DNA from: Plut-88900 sp965116945
GTDB lineage: Bacteria; Chloroflexota; Dehalococcoidia; Plut-88900
Reading direction: 5' to 3'
Assembly (NCBI GenBank): GCA_965116945.1
Contig: OZ220734.1
Coordinates: 1,612,001 to 1,676,000, forward strand
Length of the DNA: 64,000 bases
Position numbers and translations under genes: made by a program
Shown: positions 1-8,832 of the stretch, piece after piece
Layout: each line of letters opens with the position of its first letter
How positions within the stretch are numbered: position 1 is the stretch's first letter
The notes under the pieces: generated by a model
What the model was told of the DNA's origin: nothing
The model's database searches: none
Seen by the model: only the letters and a program-made list of their open reading frames with translations

Positions 1-749
1 TCACAGCTCTCATATACCCGGCCTGTTGGGACGGATGTCGGACTGGGCTGAAGCGGCAGATACCTTGATGGGGAAGTGGGAGTTGGAAGCGAGTTGTCGC
101 AAGTAGCCAGCATTTCATCCAACGCCATTCTTTCGTTAATGCCAATCGTAAGCTGGTACTTCCCCTTCACAGCCTCCCATTGCCTTGCATACGCACAGTG
201 CGAATCTTCGTCCGGCGGCTGCCACTCATCCGGCCCCCGAGCCCCCTTGCTCCGGTTTAACGATGACGACATCGCATTGAGGTTCACCGGATCGTTGGCA
301 AACTGGACCTTCATCTCGTCACCCCACGCTGATCCCCCTGTCCGGTGCGCATGGGCCAGCGGCACGTGATGGTCTATATCCACTTCACCCGCAGAGACAA
401 AGGTCTCTCCACTCCAGGGCCCTAGCCACTCCCCTTCAACCACCCGACACCCATCCAGCACCACCTCTGCCAGGCTTTCTTCGATGAGGACTTCCGCCCG
501 TGTGTCCTGGCAGTCTCCGTCGGCATCGATCCATCCACCCCAATCATCACGATTGTACTCAGGCGTCGGGGAAGATAATGCGAATGTTGTAGGTAGTGGT
601 GTGCTGGTTGGGATTGGCTGCGCTGAGGTAGGTGATGGTGGGGTGACCTCTGTTGTGGGTGTAGCGTCAAGTACGCAGGCGCCCAGCACCAATAGGGCTA
701 CTATCACCAGCGCGAACCTGAGCAATTGAGAAACGCTACCCCGGCTCAA
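1..749 (-). CDS. Secreted HNH endonuclease, lipoprotein-type (partial, runs off left edge)
   Basis: The reading frame is open from a TTG start (749; TTG at 725 is an alternative, neither with a strong ribosome site) to the window edge. The N-terminus has a hydrophobic segment ending in a lipobox-like LGAC (Cys about residue 25), then a Thr/Pro/Ser-rich linker, then an HNH/DUF1524-type domain: YNRDDWGGWID, the His motif DIDHHVPLAHAHR and a downstream NLNAMSSSLNRSKG segment. The product is probably an exported, membrane-anchored nuclease acting on extracellular nucleic acid. After the domain comes a second Pro/Thr-rich linker ending VYESC, which resembles the start of an Excalibur calcium-binding domain, the usual tail of this family; the rest lies outside the window. 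Family assignment is firm from the motifs; surface location and the missing tail are inferred. Confidence 0.82.
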   Translation of the reverse strand, partial: MSRGSVSQLLRFALVIVALLVLGACVLDATPTTEVTPPSPTSAQPIPTSTPLPTTFALSSPTPEYNRDDWGGWIDADGDCQDTRAEVLIEESLAEVVLDGCRVVEGEWLGPWSGETFVSAGEVDIDHHVPLAHAHRTGGSAWGDEMKVQFANDPVNLNAMSSSLNRSKGARGPDEWQPPDEDSHCAYARQWEAVKGKYQLTIGINERMALDEMLATCDNSLPTPTSPSRYLPLQPSPTSVPTGRVYESC

Positions 750-788
750 TGCCCCGTAGAATTACCTCGTCATCATCCGGCGGTTCGT

Positions 789-1958
789 TCAATTGAAACG
801 GTACAGCCTTGCAGCATTCTGACAGGTGATCTTGTCTATCACCGACTGGTCAAGGTGTCCCAGGTCTTCCTTGATCACCCGCTGGGAGTAAGGCCACACG
901 CCGTCATGGTGGGGATAGTCGGAGCCCCACATGACGTTGTCCGCCCCAATGGCCGCTATAGCATCGGGGCCCGGACTCTCGTGCTGGAACGTCGAATACC
1001 CCTGCCTATGCCACAGTTGGCTGGGCAGCATGCTCAGGTTAAGGTGGAACAGGGTCTCCTTGTATTCCTCGTCCATCCTGTAGAGGACATAGGGTATCCA
1101 CCCAATTCCGCACTCCCCCAGCACGAAGTCGAATCCCGGGTACCGGTCACACGCTCCCCCGAAAGCCATGCTCGCCAGGAATTCTGCTCCGGATAGCTGG
1201 AAGGTAACCAGCAAGATCCCGAAGTCCACCCATTCCAGTCTTTTCCGGTCTTCTGGGTCTGGCTTCCGGTACCCGATCCCGAGAGTATGGAAAGAGATCG
1301 GCATCCGGCATTCTGCCGACGCCGCCCATAGCGGGTCCCACGCCTCGTGATAGACAGGCTTTACCGCCTGGCTTACGTTCAGCTCGGCGCCCTTCAATCC
1401 CATTTCGGCGGCCTTCCTTAGCTGGTTCGCGGCAACCTGGGGGTCATGACTTGTGAGACACGCCAGTCCCGCAAACCTGTCGGGATTGGTGTTGCAGAAA
1501 CTCGCCAGCCACTCGTTGTAGATATCGTACATGAGGACGGTGCGGTCGGCGTCGGTAATCCCATAATCGTTCGCCCCTACGGGGAACCCGCCTCCAAGCC
1601 CGAGAATTCCGTAGATTACCTCTGCCTGGATGTTATCCAGGTCCTGGTCTCCCAGCCGGAGGTGAGGGGTGGTGGGGTGGAAGTCGCCCTTGTCCCCGTC
1701 GGAGAAGAACCCTGTGGCAGCCATCTCATCGAGATGATTGGAAAGTCCTGCTTCATAGGGTTCCCAGGTGGCCTTCAGCCCCGCTCCCGCCACCCAACCC
1801 AATAGCTGCCCGTCCACCTTCCACATGCTTCCCTTTTCCGTCTCCTCCACCCGAGGCATATGTGGTTTGTACTGTTCAGGAGCGTTGGAGACGAATAAGT
1901 CTGCCGGAAGCCACGGTATGTCTATATGCGTGTCCGCCGAAATAGTCTTGTATTCCAT
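789..1958 (-). CDS. Amidohydrolase-2 family metal hydrolase (paralog A)
   Basis: A 389-residue TIM-barrel amidohydrolase of the ACMSD/LigW superfamily (PF04909), whose members hydrolyse or decarboxylate small carboxylated compounds using an active-site metal. The N-terminal motif reads SADTHID, so the second His of the usual HxH is Asp. The C-terminal metal-Asp motif is WGSDYPHHDG. The ATG at 1958 was chosen because GGGGGTGA lies just upstream and paralogs begin at the same residue; the longer open frame upstream has no support. It is closest within the window to the protein at 34305-35468 (shared FSDG/FSDA-HPTTPxLRLxDQD block and YRFN C-terminus). It diverges from a flavin reductase gene. 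Substrate unknown. Confidence 0.85.
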   Translation of the reverse strand: MEYKTISADTHIDIPWLPADLFVSNAPEQYKPHMPRVEETEKGSMWKVDGQLLGWVAGAGLKATWEPYEAGLSNHLDEMAATGFFSDGDKGDFHPTTPHLRLGDQDLDNIQAEVIYGILGLGGGFPVGANDYGITDADRTVLMYDIYNEWLASFCNTNPDRFAGLACLTSHDPQVAANQLRKAAEMGLKGAELNVSQAVKPVYHEAWDPLWAASAECRMPISFHTLGIGYRKPDPEDRKRLEWVDFGILLVTFQLSGAEFLASMAFGGACDRYPGFDFVLGECGIGWIPYVLYRMDEEYKETLFHLNLSMLPSQLWHRQGYSTFQHESPGPDAIAAIGADNVMWGSDYPHHDGVWPYSQRVIKEDLGHLDQSVIDKITCQNAARLYRFN

Positions 1959-2069
1959 GGCATTCACCCCCTTCTTTCGGCGAGTATCCCATCGCGAATT
2001 TCGAGTGTCAAACGGGCTGTTATAATGCTTGAGCCGGTCACCGACCAAAGTACCAACTGGGAGGAAATC

Positions 2070-2576
2070 ATGGACCAGGACGCAAAAAAAAGCGCGCTTA
2101 GGATGATCCCCTACGGCATCTACGTAATGACTGCAGAAGGTAAAGACGGTTCCATAGCAGCGGCAACAGTGAACTGGGTAACGCAGGCTTCCTTCGCCCC
2201 ACCCCTGGTGGCTGTCGGCGTCAAGGCCGACTCCGGCGCCCACGCTATCGTCAAGGATAGTGGCAGCTTTGTGCTGAACATTTTGGGTAAGGGGCAGCAG
2301 GGTCTCGCCTTCAACTTCTTCAAGTCCCACGACAGGGATGGGGATTCCATTGGTGGAGAGTCCTTTAAGGCAGGCAGCTCCGGCGCCCCGATCCTGGACA
2401 GCGCCCCCGCATGGGTTGAGTGCAAACTCACCGATACGCTGGAAAAGGGCGACCACTCCATCTTCGTTGGCGAAGTCATCGAGGCCGGCGCCCCCGGCGA
2501 CTTGGGCGAAGGCCGAGTCGACAACGCTACCCTCTGGATGCAGGACCTCGGCGACAAAGTCTTCTACGGCGGGTAA
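2070..2576 (+). CDS. Flavin reductase family protein
   Basis: A 168-residue protein of the FMN-binding split-barrel flavin reductase family. Visible family features are MIPYGIYVMTA near the N-terminus, the AAATVNWVTQASFAPPLVAVGV segment forming the flavin pocket, and GSFVLNILGKGQ. Such proteins supply reduced flavin to partner monooxygenases; several flavin-dependent oxygenases lie elsewhere in this window, but no partner is adjacent. The ATG at 2070 is preceded by GGGAGGAAATC, a strong ribosome site. A perfect TATAAT box at 2021-2026 lies 40 bases upstream, although its -35 element is weak. The cupin gene follows after five bases, so the two are probably co-transcribed. Confidence 0.85.
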   Translation: MDQDAKKSALRMIPYGIYVMTAEGKDGSIAAATVNWVTQASFAPPLVAVGVKADSGAHAIVKDSGSFVLNILGKGQQGLAFNFFKSHDRDGDSIGGESFKAGSSGAPILDSAPAWVECKLTDTLEKGDHSIFVGEVIEAGAPGDLGEGRVDNATLWMQDLGDKVFYGG

Positions 2577-2581
2577 CCGAC

Positions 2582-2938
2582 ATGTCCATCATCGACCATG
2601 AAAGCGCAGCGGAGGAGACGCGCAGGCCCGGCTACCGACGCAGAAGGTTATCGGGTTACGAGGACGGCTTCCAGCTAACCTTCGACTACCACATCGTCGA
2701 CCCGGGCTCCGGTGCCCCTCCCCACCACCACGACATCGATGAGCTGATCGTCGTATTAGAAGGCATAGTGGACGCTGATCTCGGCGGAGAAGTGCAACGG
2801 GCTCACCCAATGCAAACCATCGCTATCCCGAAAGACGCCCACCACGGCTTCACCGTTGTAGGCCCCGAGCCCGCCAAGCTGCTCATCTTCTTTCCCGAAA
2901 CCGAGGCCTTCACGGAAAAGCACACTACCTACCTTTAG
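2582..2938 (+). CDS. Cupin-domain protein
   Basis: A 118-residue single-domain cupin. The first cupin motif is visible as GAPPHHHDIDELIVVLEG, with a His cluster plus Glu suited to metal binding, and the second as PKDAHHGFTVVG. Small cupins bind a metal and either catalyse reactions on small acids or sense them; nothing here fixes which. It starts five bases after the flavin reductase stop and is probably in the same transcript, which ends at the strong hairpin at 2969-3005. Confidence 0.75.
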   Translation: MSIIDHESAAEETRRPGYRRRRLSGYEDGFQLTFDYHIVDPGSGAPPHHHDIDELIVVLEGIVDADLGGEVQRAHPMQTIAIPKDAHHGFTVVGPEPAKLLIFFPETEAFTEKHTTYL

Positions 2939-2968
2939 ACTAGCCACGCACGTTTTATCTCAACCAAA

Positions 2969-3005
2969 GTTAAGGGGCGGTTGGCTCGGCCAACCGCCCC
3001 TTAAC
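2969..3005. terminator. Bidirectional terminator hairpin
   Basis: Perfect inverted repeat with 16-bp arms (2969-2984 and 2990-3005) and a 5-base loop, lying between the convergent cupin and amidohydrolase genes. The arms begin GTTAAGGGGCGG, so U-rich tails are short on both sides. Placement and stem strength support termination for both genes. Confidence 0.75.
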
Positions 3006-3027
3006 GCACTTCAGTGTTTGTAGGAAC

Positions 3028-4275
3028 CTACCCCACCGCCGGTGCCCTCTCCTCTTGCTCCCGTGCCTGGAACGCCGCCATCGCCGCGTCGGCCTTTGCG
3101 AAGTCGGCATCCGAGAAGTTGTACAGCAACGCCCCGCCGTACATGATGTTCTTCGCCGTCTCCCGAGACGCGGTCGCCAACAGGTTGTTGGATACGTTCG
3201 GGAAATTGGAGTCGAAGTGCGGGTAGTCCGTAGACATGCACATGTGCTCTGAACCGATCAGGCTCGCGGTCGGCTCAATCTCCGGCTCAGACCCTTCTAC
3301 CGCTGCCCAGCAGTTTCTCTGGAAGTACTCCTTGGGCGTCAGTGACAGATATGGCGCGTGGGTCTCCCGGTAGTTTGGGTAGTCCCACTCTATCCGGGTC
3401 AGAAGCCCCGGGACCCAGGAGTTCTGCGCTTCCAGGTACCCGACCCTCAGATTCGGGTGAAACTCGAACACCCCGCCGATGATCTGGGCAATCATCGCCT
3501 GCTGCATCTCTATCCAGTGGCTAGCAACATGCCGGTAGAACCTGTTCTCGCCGTAGAGCCGGTTCATGTAGGAGTACCAGGGCCCGGTGCCTTCGTGGAA
3601 GCCCCATGTAACATCTAGTTCTTCGTGAAGGGAATATAGGGGGTCCCAGTAGTTGGAGTGCCAGTAGTGGCCGTTTATCAGGTTCGGCCTTATGAAAGAC
3701 CCAACTGCTCCCAGTTCCGTCACCGCCCGCACCAGTTCACGGCAAGCCATGTTCACGTCGTGTACCGGTAGCATCGCCGCGAACTTCATCTGGTCGGGGC
3801 TGTACTGGCAGAACTCGTGAAGCCAGTCGTTGTAGGCCCGACACAGGGCATAAGACAAATGCGGGTCCATTCCGTCCCGGGCCAGCAGATTCAGGCACGA
3901 AGTCGGGAACAGAACCGCAATGTCGATGCCCTCCATCTCCATCCCCATTACTTGGGCTTCTTCGTTGTACTTCCTTTCCAGGGCGAAGTCCATCCGACCC
4001 GTTGCAACCAGCCGAGAACTCGTAAGGTTGCCCAACGAGGGGCTCAGAATCGAGGCGTCCGCGTTATTCGGCCGAATCGGCTTGCGGTACTGGGAAAGCT
4101 CCGTGTCCTCGGAAGGATGAACGCCGTCTACGTACCAGTTGGCCCTCGACGCCCCGTCCGCCCCGACCATCGACGAAACCCTGTCCTTGAATCCTGCGTC
4201 CAGGTACCGATCGAACAGGTCCTGCGGCTCCATGATGTGCATGTCGCAGTCAACAAACCTCATTCCGTCTTTCAT
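3028..4275 (-). CDS. Amidohydrolase-2 family metal hydrolase (paralog B)
   Basis: A 415-residue amidohydrolase-2 protein. The N-terminal motif is VDCDMHIMEPQDLFDRY, of the D-x-H-x-x-EP type common in this subfamily, where the second ligand His is absent. The C-terminal metal-Asp motif is MSTDYPHFDSNFP. The ATG at 4275 has GGAGGT ten bases upstream; an in-frame ATG at 4263 is a close alternative. The frameshifted paralog at 4378-5495 lies just upstream on the same strand, suggesting tandem duplication and divergence. Likely a cytosolic hydrolase or decarboxylase of an aromatic or carboxylic substrate; the substrate cannot be read from sequence. Confidence 0.85.
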   Translation of the reverse strand: MKDGMRFVDCDMHIMEPQDLFDRYLDAGFKDRVSSMVGADGASRANWYVDGVHPSEDTELSQYRKPIRPNNADASILSPSLGNLTSSRLVATGRMDFALERKYNEEAQVMGMEMEGIDIAVLFPTSCLNLLARDGMDPHLSYALCRAYNDWLHEFCQYSPDQMKFAAMLPVHDVNMACRELVRAVTELGAVGSFIRPNLINGHYWHSNYWDPLYSLHEELDVTWGFHEGTGPWYSYMNRLYGENRFYRHVASHWIEMQQAMIAQIIGGVFEFHPNLRVGYLEAQNSWVPGLLTRIEWDYPNYRETHAPYLSLTPKEYFQRNCWAAVEGSEPEIEPTASLIGSEHMCMSTDYPHFDSNFPNVSNNLLATASRETAKNIMYGGALLYNFSDADFAKADAAMAAFQAREQEERAPAVG

Positions 4276-4377
4276 TTCCTGTCCGACCTCCTTTCCTTTC
4301 GATAGTGGCTTCTAATCCATTCAGGCACTGCCTATTTGTCGCTTAGCATACTACGAATTCTGGCAGGGCGTTGGGTT

Positions 4378-5495
4378 TCAATTAAACCCATACATCCGCG
4401 CGCAATTGTCCCACAGGATCTTCCGTTTGAAATCCTCGGGGAACGGCATTTCCAGGAACGTATCCGTCGCCTTGGGATATTTTGAATCGTTGTGCGGGTA
4501 GTCCGTGGAATAGACCACCGTGTCCCCCAGCCCCGTGCTCTCCACGTATTCCGCCGGCTCCTCGTCAACCTCCACCGACACGAAGCACTGTCTCAGGAAA
4601 TACTCCCGAGGCTCCTGCGTTAACTCCGGCGACTCGAAGCGACCCACCATCTCATAGTGCTCGTCCAGTCTCCATAAAAGCCAGGGCGCCCACCCACAGT
4701 TCGCCTCCAGGAACCCGACGTTCAGCCTCGGGAACCTCTCCAATATGCCCCCTCCAATGAAACTCACCACGGCCATCATCATGTTGAAGGGTGGCAAACA
4801 GTGTGGTGCATCATGTAAGTCTCGAAAGTGCTGCCCACCTGGGGCAGTCGTGCGCTGGCCCCTTCATGGAACCCTAACGGCACGCCCAGGGACTCGATCT
4901 CCTTCCAGAGCGGATCATAATATGGATCGTGCCAGTTCCGACCATTCAAGATGTTTGGCCTGATGAAGACAGCCTTCATCCCCTGCTCCCGGACGCTCGC
5001 CCGAGCCTCCTCCACCGCCGTATCAACGTCGAACGCCGACACCATCGCCGCACCGTACATCCGGTCGGGGGCAATCAGGCAAAAGTCATACATCCACCGG
5101 TTATAGGCCGTGGCAATCGCTGCCCCCAGCACCGGGTCCATTCCGTCCACCGCCAGCGTGTACAGCCCTCGGCTGGGGTAGAGAAACGCCACATCCAGCC
5201 CCTCGATGTCCATCGCTCTCAACTGCGTCGTCGAGTTCCAGTCTCTTTCATAGGAATATTTGTAGGCGGAGTCCTGCTCCCTGGCCGTGTGCTTTTGCCA
5301 GTCAAAATACCGTTTGCTGGGCATCCAATGCGGCACGTTTTGCCCATTCACCTCCATCATCATGTCGCCCTGGAACCGGCTTATGCCCTTGGGAGCCCGG
5401 TCTCGGAACTCGGGGTCCATGTACGTCTCCCACAGGTCCACCGGCTCTATGACGTGCATGTCGGAGTCCATCACCTTGAATCCATTTCTCGCCAT
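4378..5495 (-). pseudogene. Amidohydrolase-2 paralog C, split by a frameshift
   Basis: The N-terminal part (5495 to about 4797) reads MARNGFKVMDSDMHVIEPVDLWETYMD and continues as an amidohydrolase to ...MMHHTVCHP. The C-terminal part (about 4797 to 4378) is in another frame, starting PFNMMMAVVSFIGGGILERFP and ending in the metal-Asp motif YSTDYPHNDSKYP and YGFN. Joined after HTVCHP, the two give one full-length family member of about 372 residues. Restoring one base in the CCCTTC run near 4795 would fix the frame. Either the gene is inactivated or the base is an assembly error; both halves are otherwise well conserved, which suggests a recent event or an error. Confidence 0.8.
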
Positions 5496-5655
5496 GACTC
5501 CCTCCCGACTATTTTCATCCTTGTCCTTGTATCCGAACCAACTCGAAGGCTATTCCCCGGCTTGCGGGGTGTCAAGGCAGACGGCGATTGCTATAATGAG
5601 TCTCTGGCAGAATTGTATCAGTGGCCCGATAATTTGCCGTACAGGAGAGATTGAT

Positions 5656-6564
5656 ATGAATCTGGGGTTTATTGGTGTCGGAAATATGGGCGGGCCCATG
5701 GTCCGCAATCTTCTTGAGGACGGGTACAAGGTCAAAGTTAATGACATTAACCGTGAAGCAGTCCGACGCTTCGAAGAGTTGGGCGCCGATTGGGCAGCGA
5801 CCCCCCGCGAAGCCGCCGAAGGCAGCGAGATTATACTGAGCTCCCTCCCGGGCCCCGTGGAGGTCGAGGCTGTCGCCCTCGGCCCCGACGGCATCCTCGA
5901 AGGCATCTCAGAGGGTGCTATCTACGCTGACCTTTCCAGCATCTCCCCTTCCCTGGCTAGAAGAATGTACCCCGCTTTCAGAGAAAAGGGCGCACACATC
6001 CTTGATGCTCCGGTGAGCGGCGGGGAAGTCGGGGCGACCAACCGCACCATGATCATCATGATCGGCGGCGATCAAGAGATTTTTGACCGGGTAAAACCCC
6101 TCCTCGATCATCTCGGCAACAACATCCTCTACACGGGACCTATAGGCAACGGGTCCGTATGCAAACTCGTTCACAACGTTATGGGTGCTGCCACCCGGAT
6201 GGTCGTCCTGGAAGGGATGACTCTTGGCGTGAAGGCCGGCGTAGACGCCGAGACCCTACTCAAGGCAGTCGGGGGTGGCATGTACGGCCAGGCGTCCCCA
6301 GTCGGTGGTCTGGAGAACGACCTCTTGTCCGGCAAGTTCGACCCCGCCAGCTTTGCACTCAAGTTGTCCCAGAAAGACACATCCCTTGCAATTCAACTGG
6401 CCCGTGAAGTGCGGGCGCCAGTGCCCCTCTCTTCAATTGCGGAACAGATTCAGCTGGAAGCAATGGACCGGGGATGGGGAGACAGGAATTTCAACTCTAC
6501 CGACCTGATCATCGAGGAGCGGGCGGGAGTCAAAGTTAGGGGGACGGGCGCGGAGTCCGAATAG
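5656..6564 (+). CDS. NAD-binding beta-hydroxyacid dehydrogenase (3-hydroxyisobutyrate dehydrogenase-like)
   Basis: A 302-residue protein of the beta-hydroxyacid dehydrogenase family, which oxidises 3-hydroxyisobutyrate, tartronate semialdehyde-type or related 3-hydroxy acids with NAD(P). The Rossmann motif is GFIGVGNMGGPMV (residues 4-16), the substrate-binding motif DAPVSGG is at 117-123, and the catalytic Lys is K170 in GNGSVCKLVHN. The ATG at 5656 has GGAGAG seven bases upstream. A TATAAT box at 5592-5597 with a GTGTCA element 17 bases further upstream is a plausible promoter. The exact substrate is not readable; glyoxylate/succinic-semialdehyde reductase activity is also possible. Confidence 0.85.
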   Translation: MNLGFIGVGNMGGPMVRNLLEDGYKVKVNDINREAVRRFEELGADWAATPREAAEGSEIILSSLPGPVEVEAVALGPDGILEGISEGAIYADLSSISPSLARRMYPAFREKGAHILDAPVSGGEVGATNRTMIIMIGGDQEIFDRVKPLLDHLGNNILYTGPIGNGSVCKLVHNVMGAATRMVVLEGMTLGVKAGVDAETLLKAVGGGMYGQASPVGGLENDLLSGKFDPASFALKLSQKDTSLAIQLAREVRAPVPLSSIAEQIQLEAMDRGWGDRNFNSTDLIIEERAGVKVRGTGAESE

Positions 6565-6579
6565 TTAACTCCCTCACTC

Positions 6580-8103
6580 ATGCTCGCCAGGGTTAGAAGC
6601 TGTGCCGTCGTCGGCCTCGAAGGGGCTATCGTCGAAGTAGAAGTAGATATTTCACCCGGACTTCCGGCTTTCAACATAGTCGGTCTACCCGACACCGCAG
6701 TCCAGGAGTCCCGCGAAAGGGTCCGGGCGGCAATCCGCAACTCGGGATACCAGTTCCCGATGAAGCGAATAACCGTCAATCTAGCCCCAGCTGACCTCCG
6801 AAAGGAGGGCCCCGCCTACGACCTGCCCATAGCCGTCGGTATCCTGATGAGCTCCGGGCAGATAGACACCGACGCCTCCGAAGTCATATTTCTAGGCGAA
6901 CTGTCCCTTGAAGGTTCAGTCAGACATACTCATGGAGTCCTGCCTATGGTCGGGATTGCGAAGGACCAAGGTTTTCACAGCGTCTTTGTTCCAGATCACG
7001 ACAAAGGAGAGGCCGCCGTCGTTGACGGCATAGACATCTTCCCGGTGGCCACGCTGCCATCTCTGGTAAACCACCTCCGCGGAGATGAACCCCTCGCCCC
7101 TCACCTTGGGAATGGTGCTTCCCACGCTGACGAGGAGCCAGACTTCTACGAGTCCGACTTCGCCCATATAAGGGGGCAGGAAAACGCCAAGCGTGCCCTG
7201 GAGATTGCTGCGGCAGGAGGTCACAATATCCTGATGACTGGCCCGCCCGGCAGCGGCAAAACCATGTTGGCCCGCTCACTTCCCTCTTTGCTCCCCAAAA
7301 TGTCGCCCGACGAAGCCCTGGAAGTCACCAAGATATACAGCGTGAGCGGTCTTCTTCAGTCTGACACGGCTCTAATGCGCCAACGCCCCTTCCGTTCGCC
7401 CCACTACACCATTTCTCACGCCGGCCTGGTAGGAGGAGGCCGCCGTCCCGGGCCCGGGGAGATTAGCCTGAGCCATCGCGGGGTCCTATTCCTCGACGAA
7501 CTCCCCGAGTTTGGGCGCAATACCCTGGAAGTCCTCCGCCAGCCCATCGAGGACAAAGTAGTAACCATCAGCCGGGCCCAGGGTACCGTGACCTTCCCGG
7601 CGAACTTCATGCTCGTCGCTGCTATGAACCCGTGTCCATGTGGCTACTATGGCGACTCGCTTAGGGAGTGCACCTGTGCCCCGGGGCTCGTGTCCCGTTA
7701 TCAGAAACGTATCAGCGGGCCCCTTTTGGACCGCATAGACATGTTCGTAGAAGTCCCAAGGGTAGACTACGAAAAATTAATGAAGCCAGAAAATGCAGAG
7801 ACTTCAAGGCAACACAGGCAGAGGGTAGAGGAAGCCAGGTGCCTTCAACTGTCTCGCTTTGAAAGCACTACCCTTGCATGCAACGCTGACATGGGTGCGG
7901 CCAAAGTCAAGGAAGTCTGTACTCTGGACGACGGCGCCCGTGGCCTGCTCCGTCAGGCTACACAGCAACTTCAGCTATCCGCACGTGCTTTTCATCGGAT
8001 ACTGAAACTCTCCCGCACCATCGCAGACCTATCCGGCTCCGAACAGATAGAGGTCGCCCACGTCGCTGAGGCAGTTCAATACAGGCCTCGGGGTTTGGGG
8101 TAA
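6580..8103 (+). CDS. yifB: YifB/ComM family Mg chelatase-like AAA ATPase
   Basis: A 507-residue protein matching ComM/YifB in length and domain order: an N-terminal Lon-like ChlI domain (residues 1-170), an AAA+ magnesium-chelatase domain with Walker A GPPGSGKT at 221-228 and a Walker B region VLFLDELPEF, the CPCGYYGD cysteine segment typical of the family, and a C-terminal Mg_chelatase_C domain. ComM is a hexameric helicase that promotes branch migration during natural transformation in Gram-negatives, so this gene hints at DNA uptake or recombination; no competence genes are nearby. It starts 15 bases after the dehydrogenase stop. Confidence 0.93.
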   Translation: MLARVRSCAVVGLEGAIVEVEVDISPGLPAFNIVGLPDTAVQESRERVRAAIRNSGYQFPMKRITVNLAPADLRKEGPAYDLPIAVGILMSSGQIDTDASEVIFLGELSLEGSVRHTHGVLPMVGIAKDQGFHSVFVPDHDKGEAAVVDGIDIFPVATLPSLVNHLRGDEPLAPHLGNGASHADEEPDFYESDFAHIRGQENAKRALEIAAAGGHNILMTGPPGSGKTMLARSLPSLLPKMSPDEALEVTKIYSVSGLLQSDTALMRQRPFRSPHYTISHAGLVGGGRRPGPGEISLSHRGVLFLDELPEFGRNTLEVLRQPIEDKVVTISRAQGTVTFPANFMLVAAMNPCPCGYYGDSLRECTCAPGLVSRYQKRISGPLLDRIDMFVEVPRVDYEKLMKPENAETSRQHRQRVEEARCLQLSRFESTTLACNADMGAAKVKEVCTLDDGARGLLRQATQQLQLSARAFHRILKLSRTIADLSGSEQIEVAHVAEAVQYRPRGLG

Positions 8104-8190
8104 GGCAAGGGCCTCACCTGCTATCAACTCGTCCTTGACGGCCCAATTGCATAACACCACAATATAGGGACACAGCGAGAGAACTACGTA

Positions 8191-8418
8191 ATGGTTGCGT
8201 TTCGAAAGAAATTCTCAAGCCAGGCCTCGCCGGAACTTCTGGAGGCAGTACACGGGATAGCCCGCGACAGGGGTGTTTCCTTCCGTGCTGTTCTGGAAGA
8301 CGCCATGCGGGAATACGTCGAGAGCAGGGATCAATCGAAAGTCCGACCTAAAGTCATGGCCCATTACCGGGCTAGCTTGGAAAAAAATCGCCGCCTGGCT
8401 GAGCTATTGGCTCAGTGA
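8191..8418 (+). CDS. Small antitoxin-like protein of a Doc module
   Basis: A 75-residue, charged, mostly helical protein. The segment QASPELLEAVHGIARDRGVSF followed by REYVE resembles a ribbon-helix-helix DNA-binding antitoxin, and the C-terminal tail would bind the toxin. Its stop overlaps the GTG start of the downstream Doc-type frame (GTGA at 8415-8418), the coupling typical of toxin-antitoxin pairs. The downstream toxin carries an in-frame stop, so this antitoxin may now be an orphan. Assignment rests on context more than on sequence. Confidence 0.6.
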   Translation: MVAFRKKFSSQASPELLEAVHGIARDRGVSFRAVLEDAMREYVESRDQSKVRPKVMAHYRASLEKNRRLAELLAQ

Positions 8419-8792
8419 ATTATCGGTATCTCTCCATCGAAGAAGTCCTCTCGATACATGACGATCAGATAGCCCAGTTCGGAGGCGGTAAGGGTATCAG
8501 GGACGAAGGGGCATTGGTATCGGCGCTTATGCGGCCCCAGATTGGCTACTACGAAAGCCTAGTGTAAGAAGCGGCCGCCATTTTGGAGAGCCTCGCCATG
8601 AATCACCCTTTCGTAGATGGCAACAAGAGAGTTGCCTTCTTCGCCACGGACGCTTTCCTACGTATGAACGGCTATTTCATAGACTGCGATGACGAAGAAG
8701 CCTACGCTTTCTTCATGGACCTGTTCGAGACGGGCACATTTCGCTTCGCATATCTTAATTCGTGGCTCGAAGAGCACGTGCAAAGCCTATAG
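8415..8792 (+). pseudogene. doc: Doc-type Fic toxin interrupted by TAA
   Basis: Translating from GTG 8415 gives a Doc/Fic protein beginning NYRYLSIEEVLSIHDDQIAQFGG, with TAA at codon 51 (8565-8567), then continuing in the same frame as EAAAILESLAMNHPFVDGNKRVAFF to a stop at 8792. The Fic active motif HPFVDGNKR is intact after the stop. Doc kinases phosphorylate EF-Tu to halt translation. The single nonsense codon falls where homologs have an ordinary residue (YYE-S-L-V-x-EAA), so the toxin is probably inactivated; re-initiation at ATG 8583 would give only the Fic-motif half. TAA cannot be explained by selenocysteine decoding. Confidence 0.8.
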
Positions 8793-8832
8793 ACGCCGCG
8801 CAGGCCGCTGCCTCCACTCACCCCCACCCCGA

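Noticed and set aside
4779..4800. Selenocysteine or programmed frameshift as the cause of the split amidohydrolase
   Set aside because: The two halves are in different frames, the TGA met after the shift is incidental, and there is no classical slippery sequence with a following structure; a one-base indel explains it.
8565..8567. Recoding of the stop codon in the Doc gene
   Set aside because: The stop is TAA, not TGA, and the position is not catalytic, so selenocysteine does not apply.
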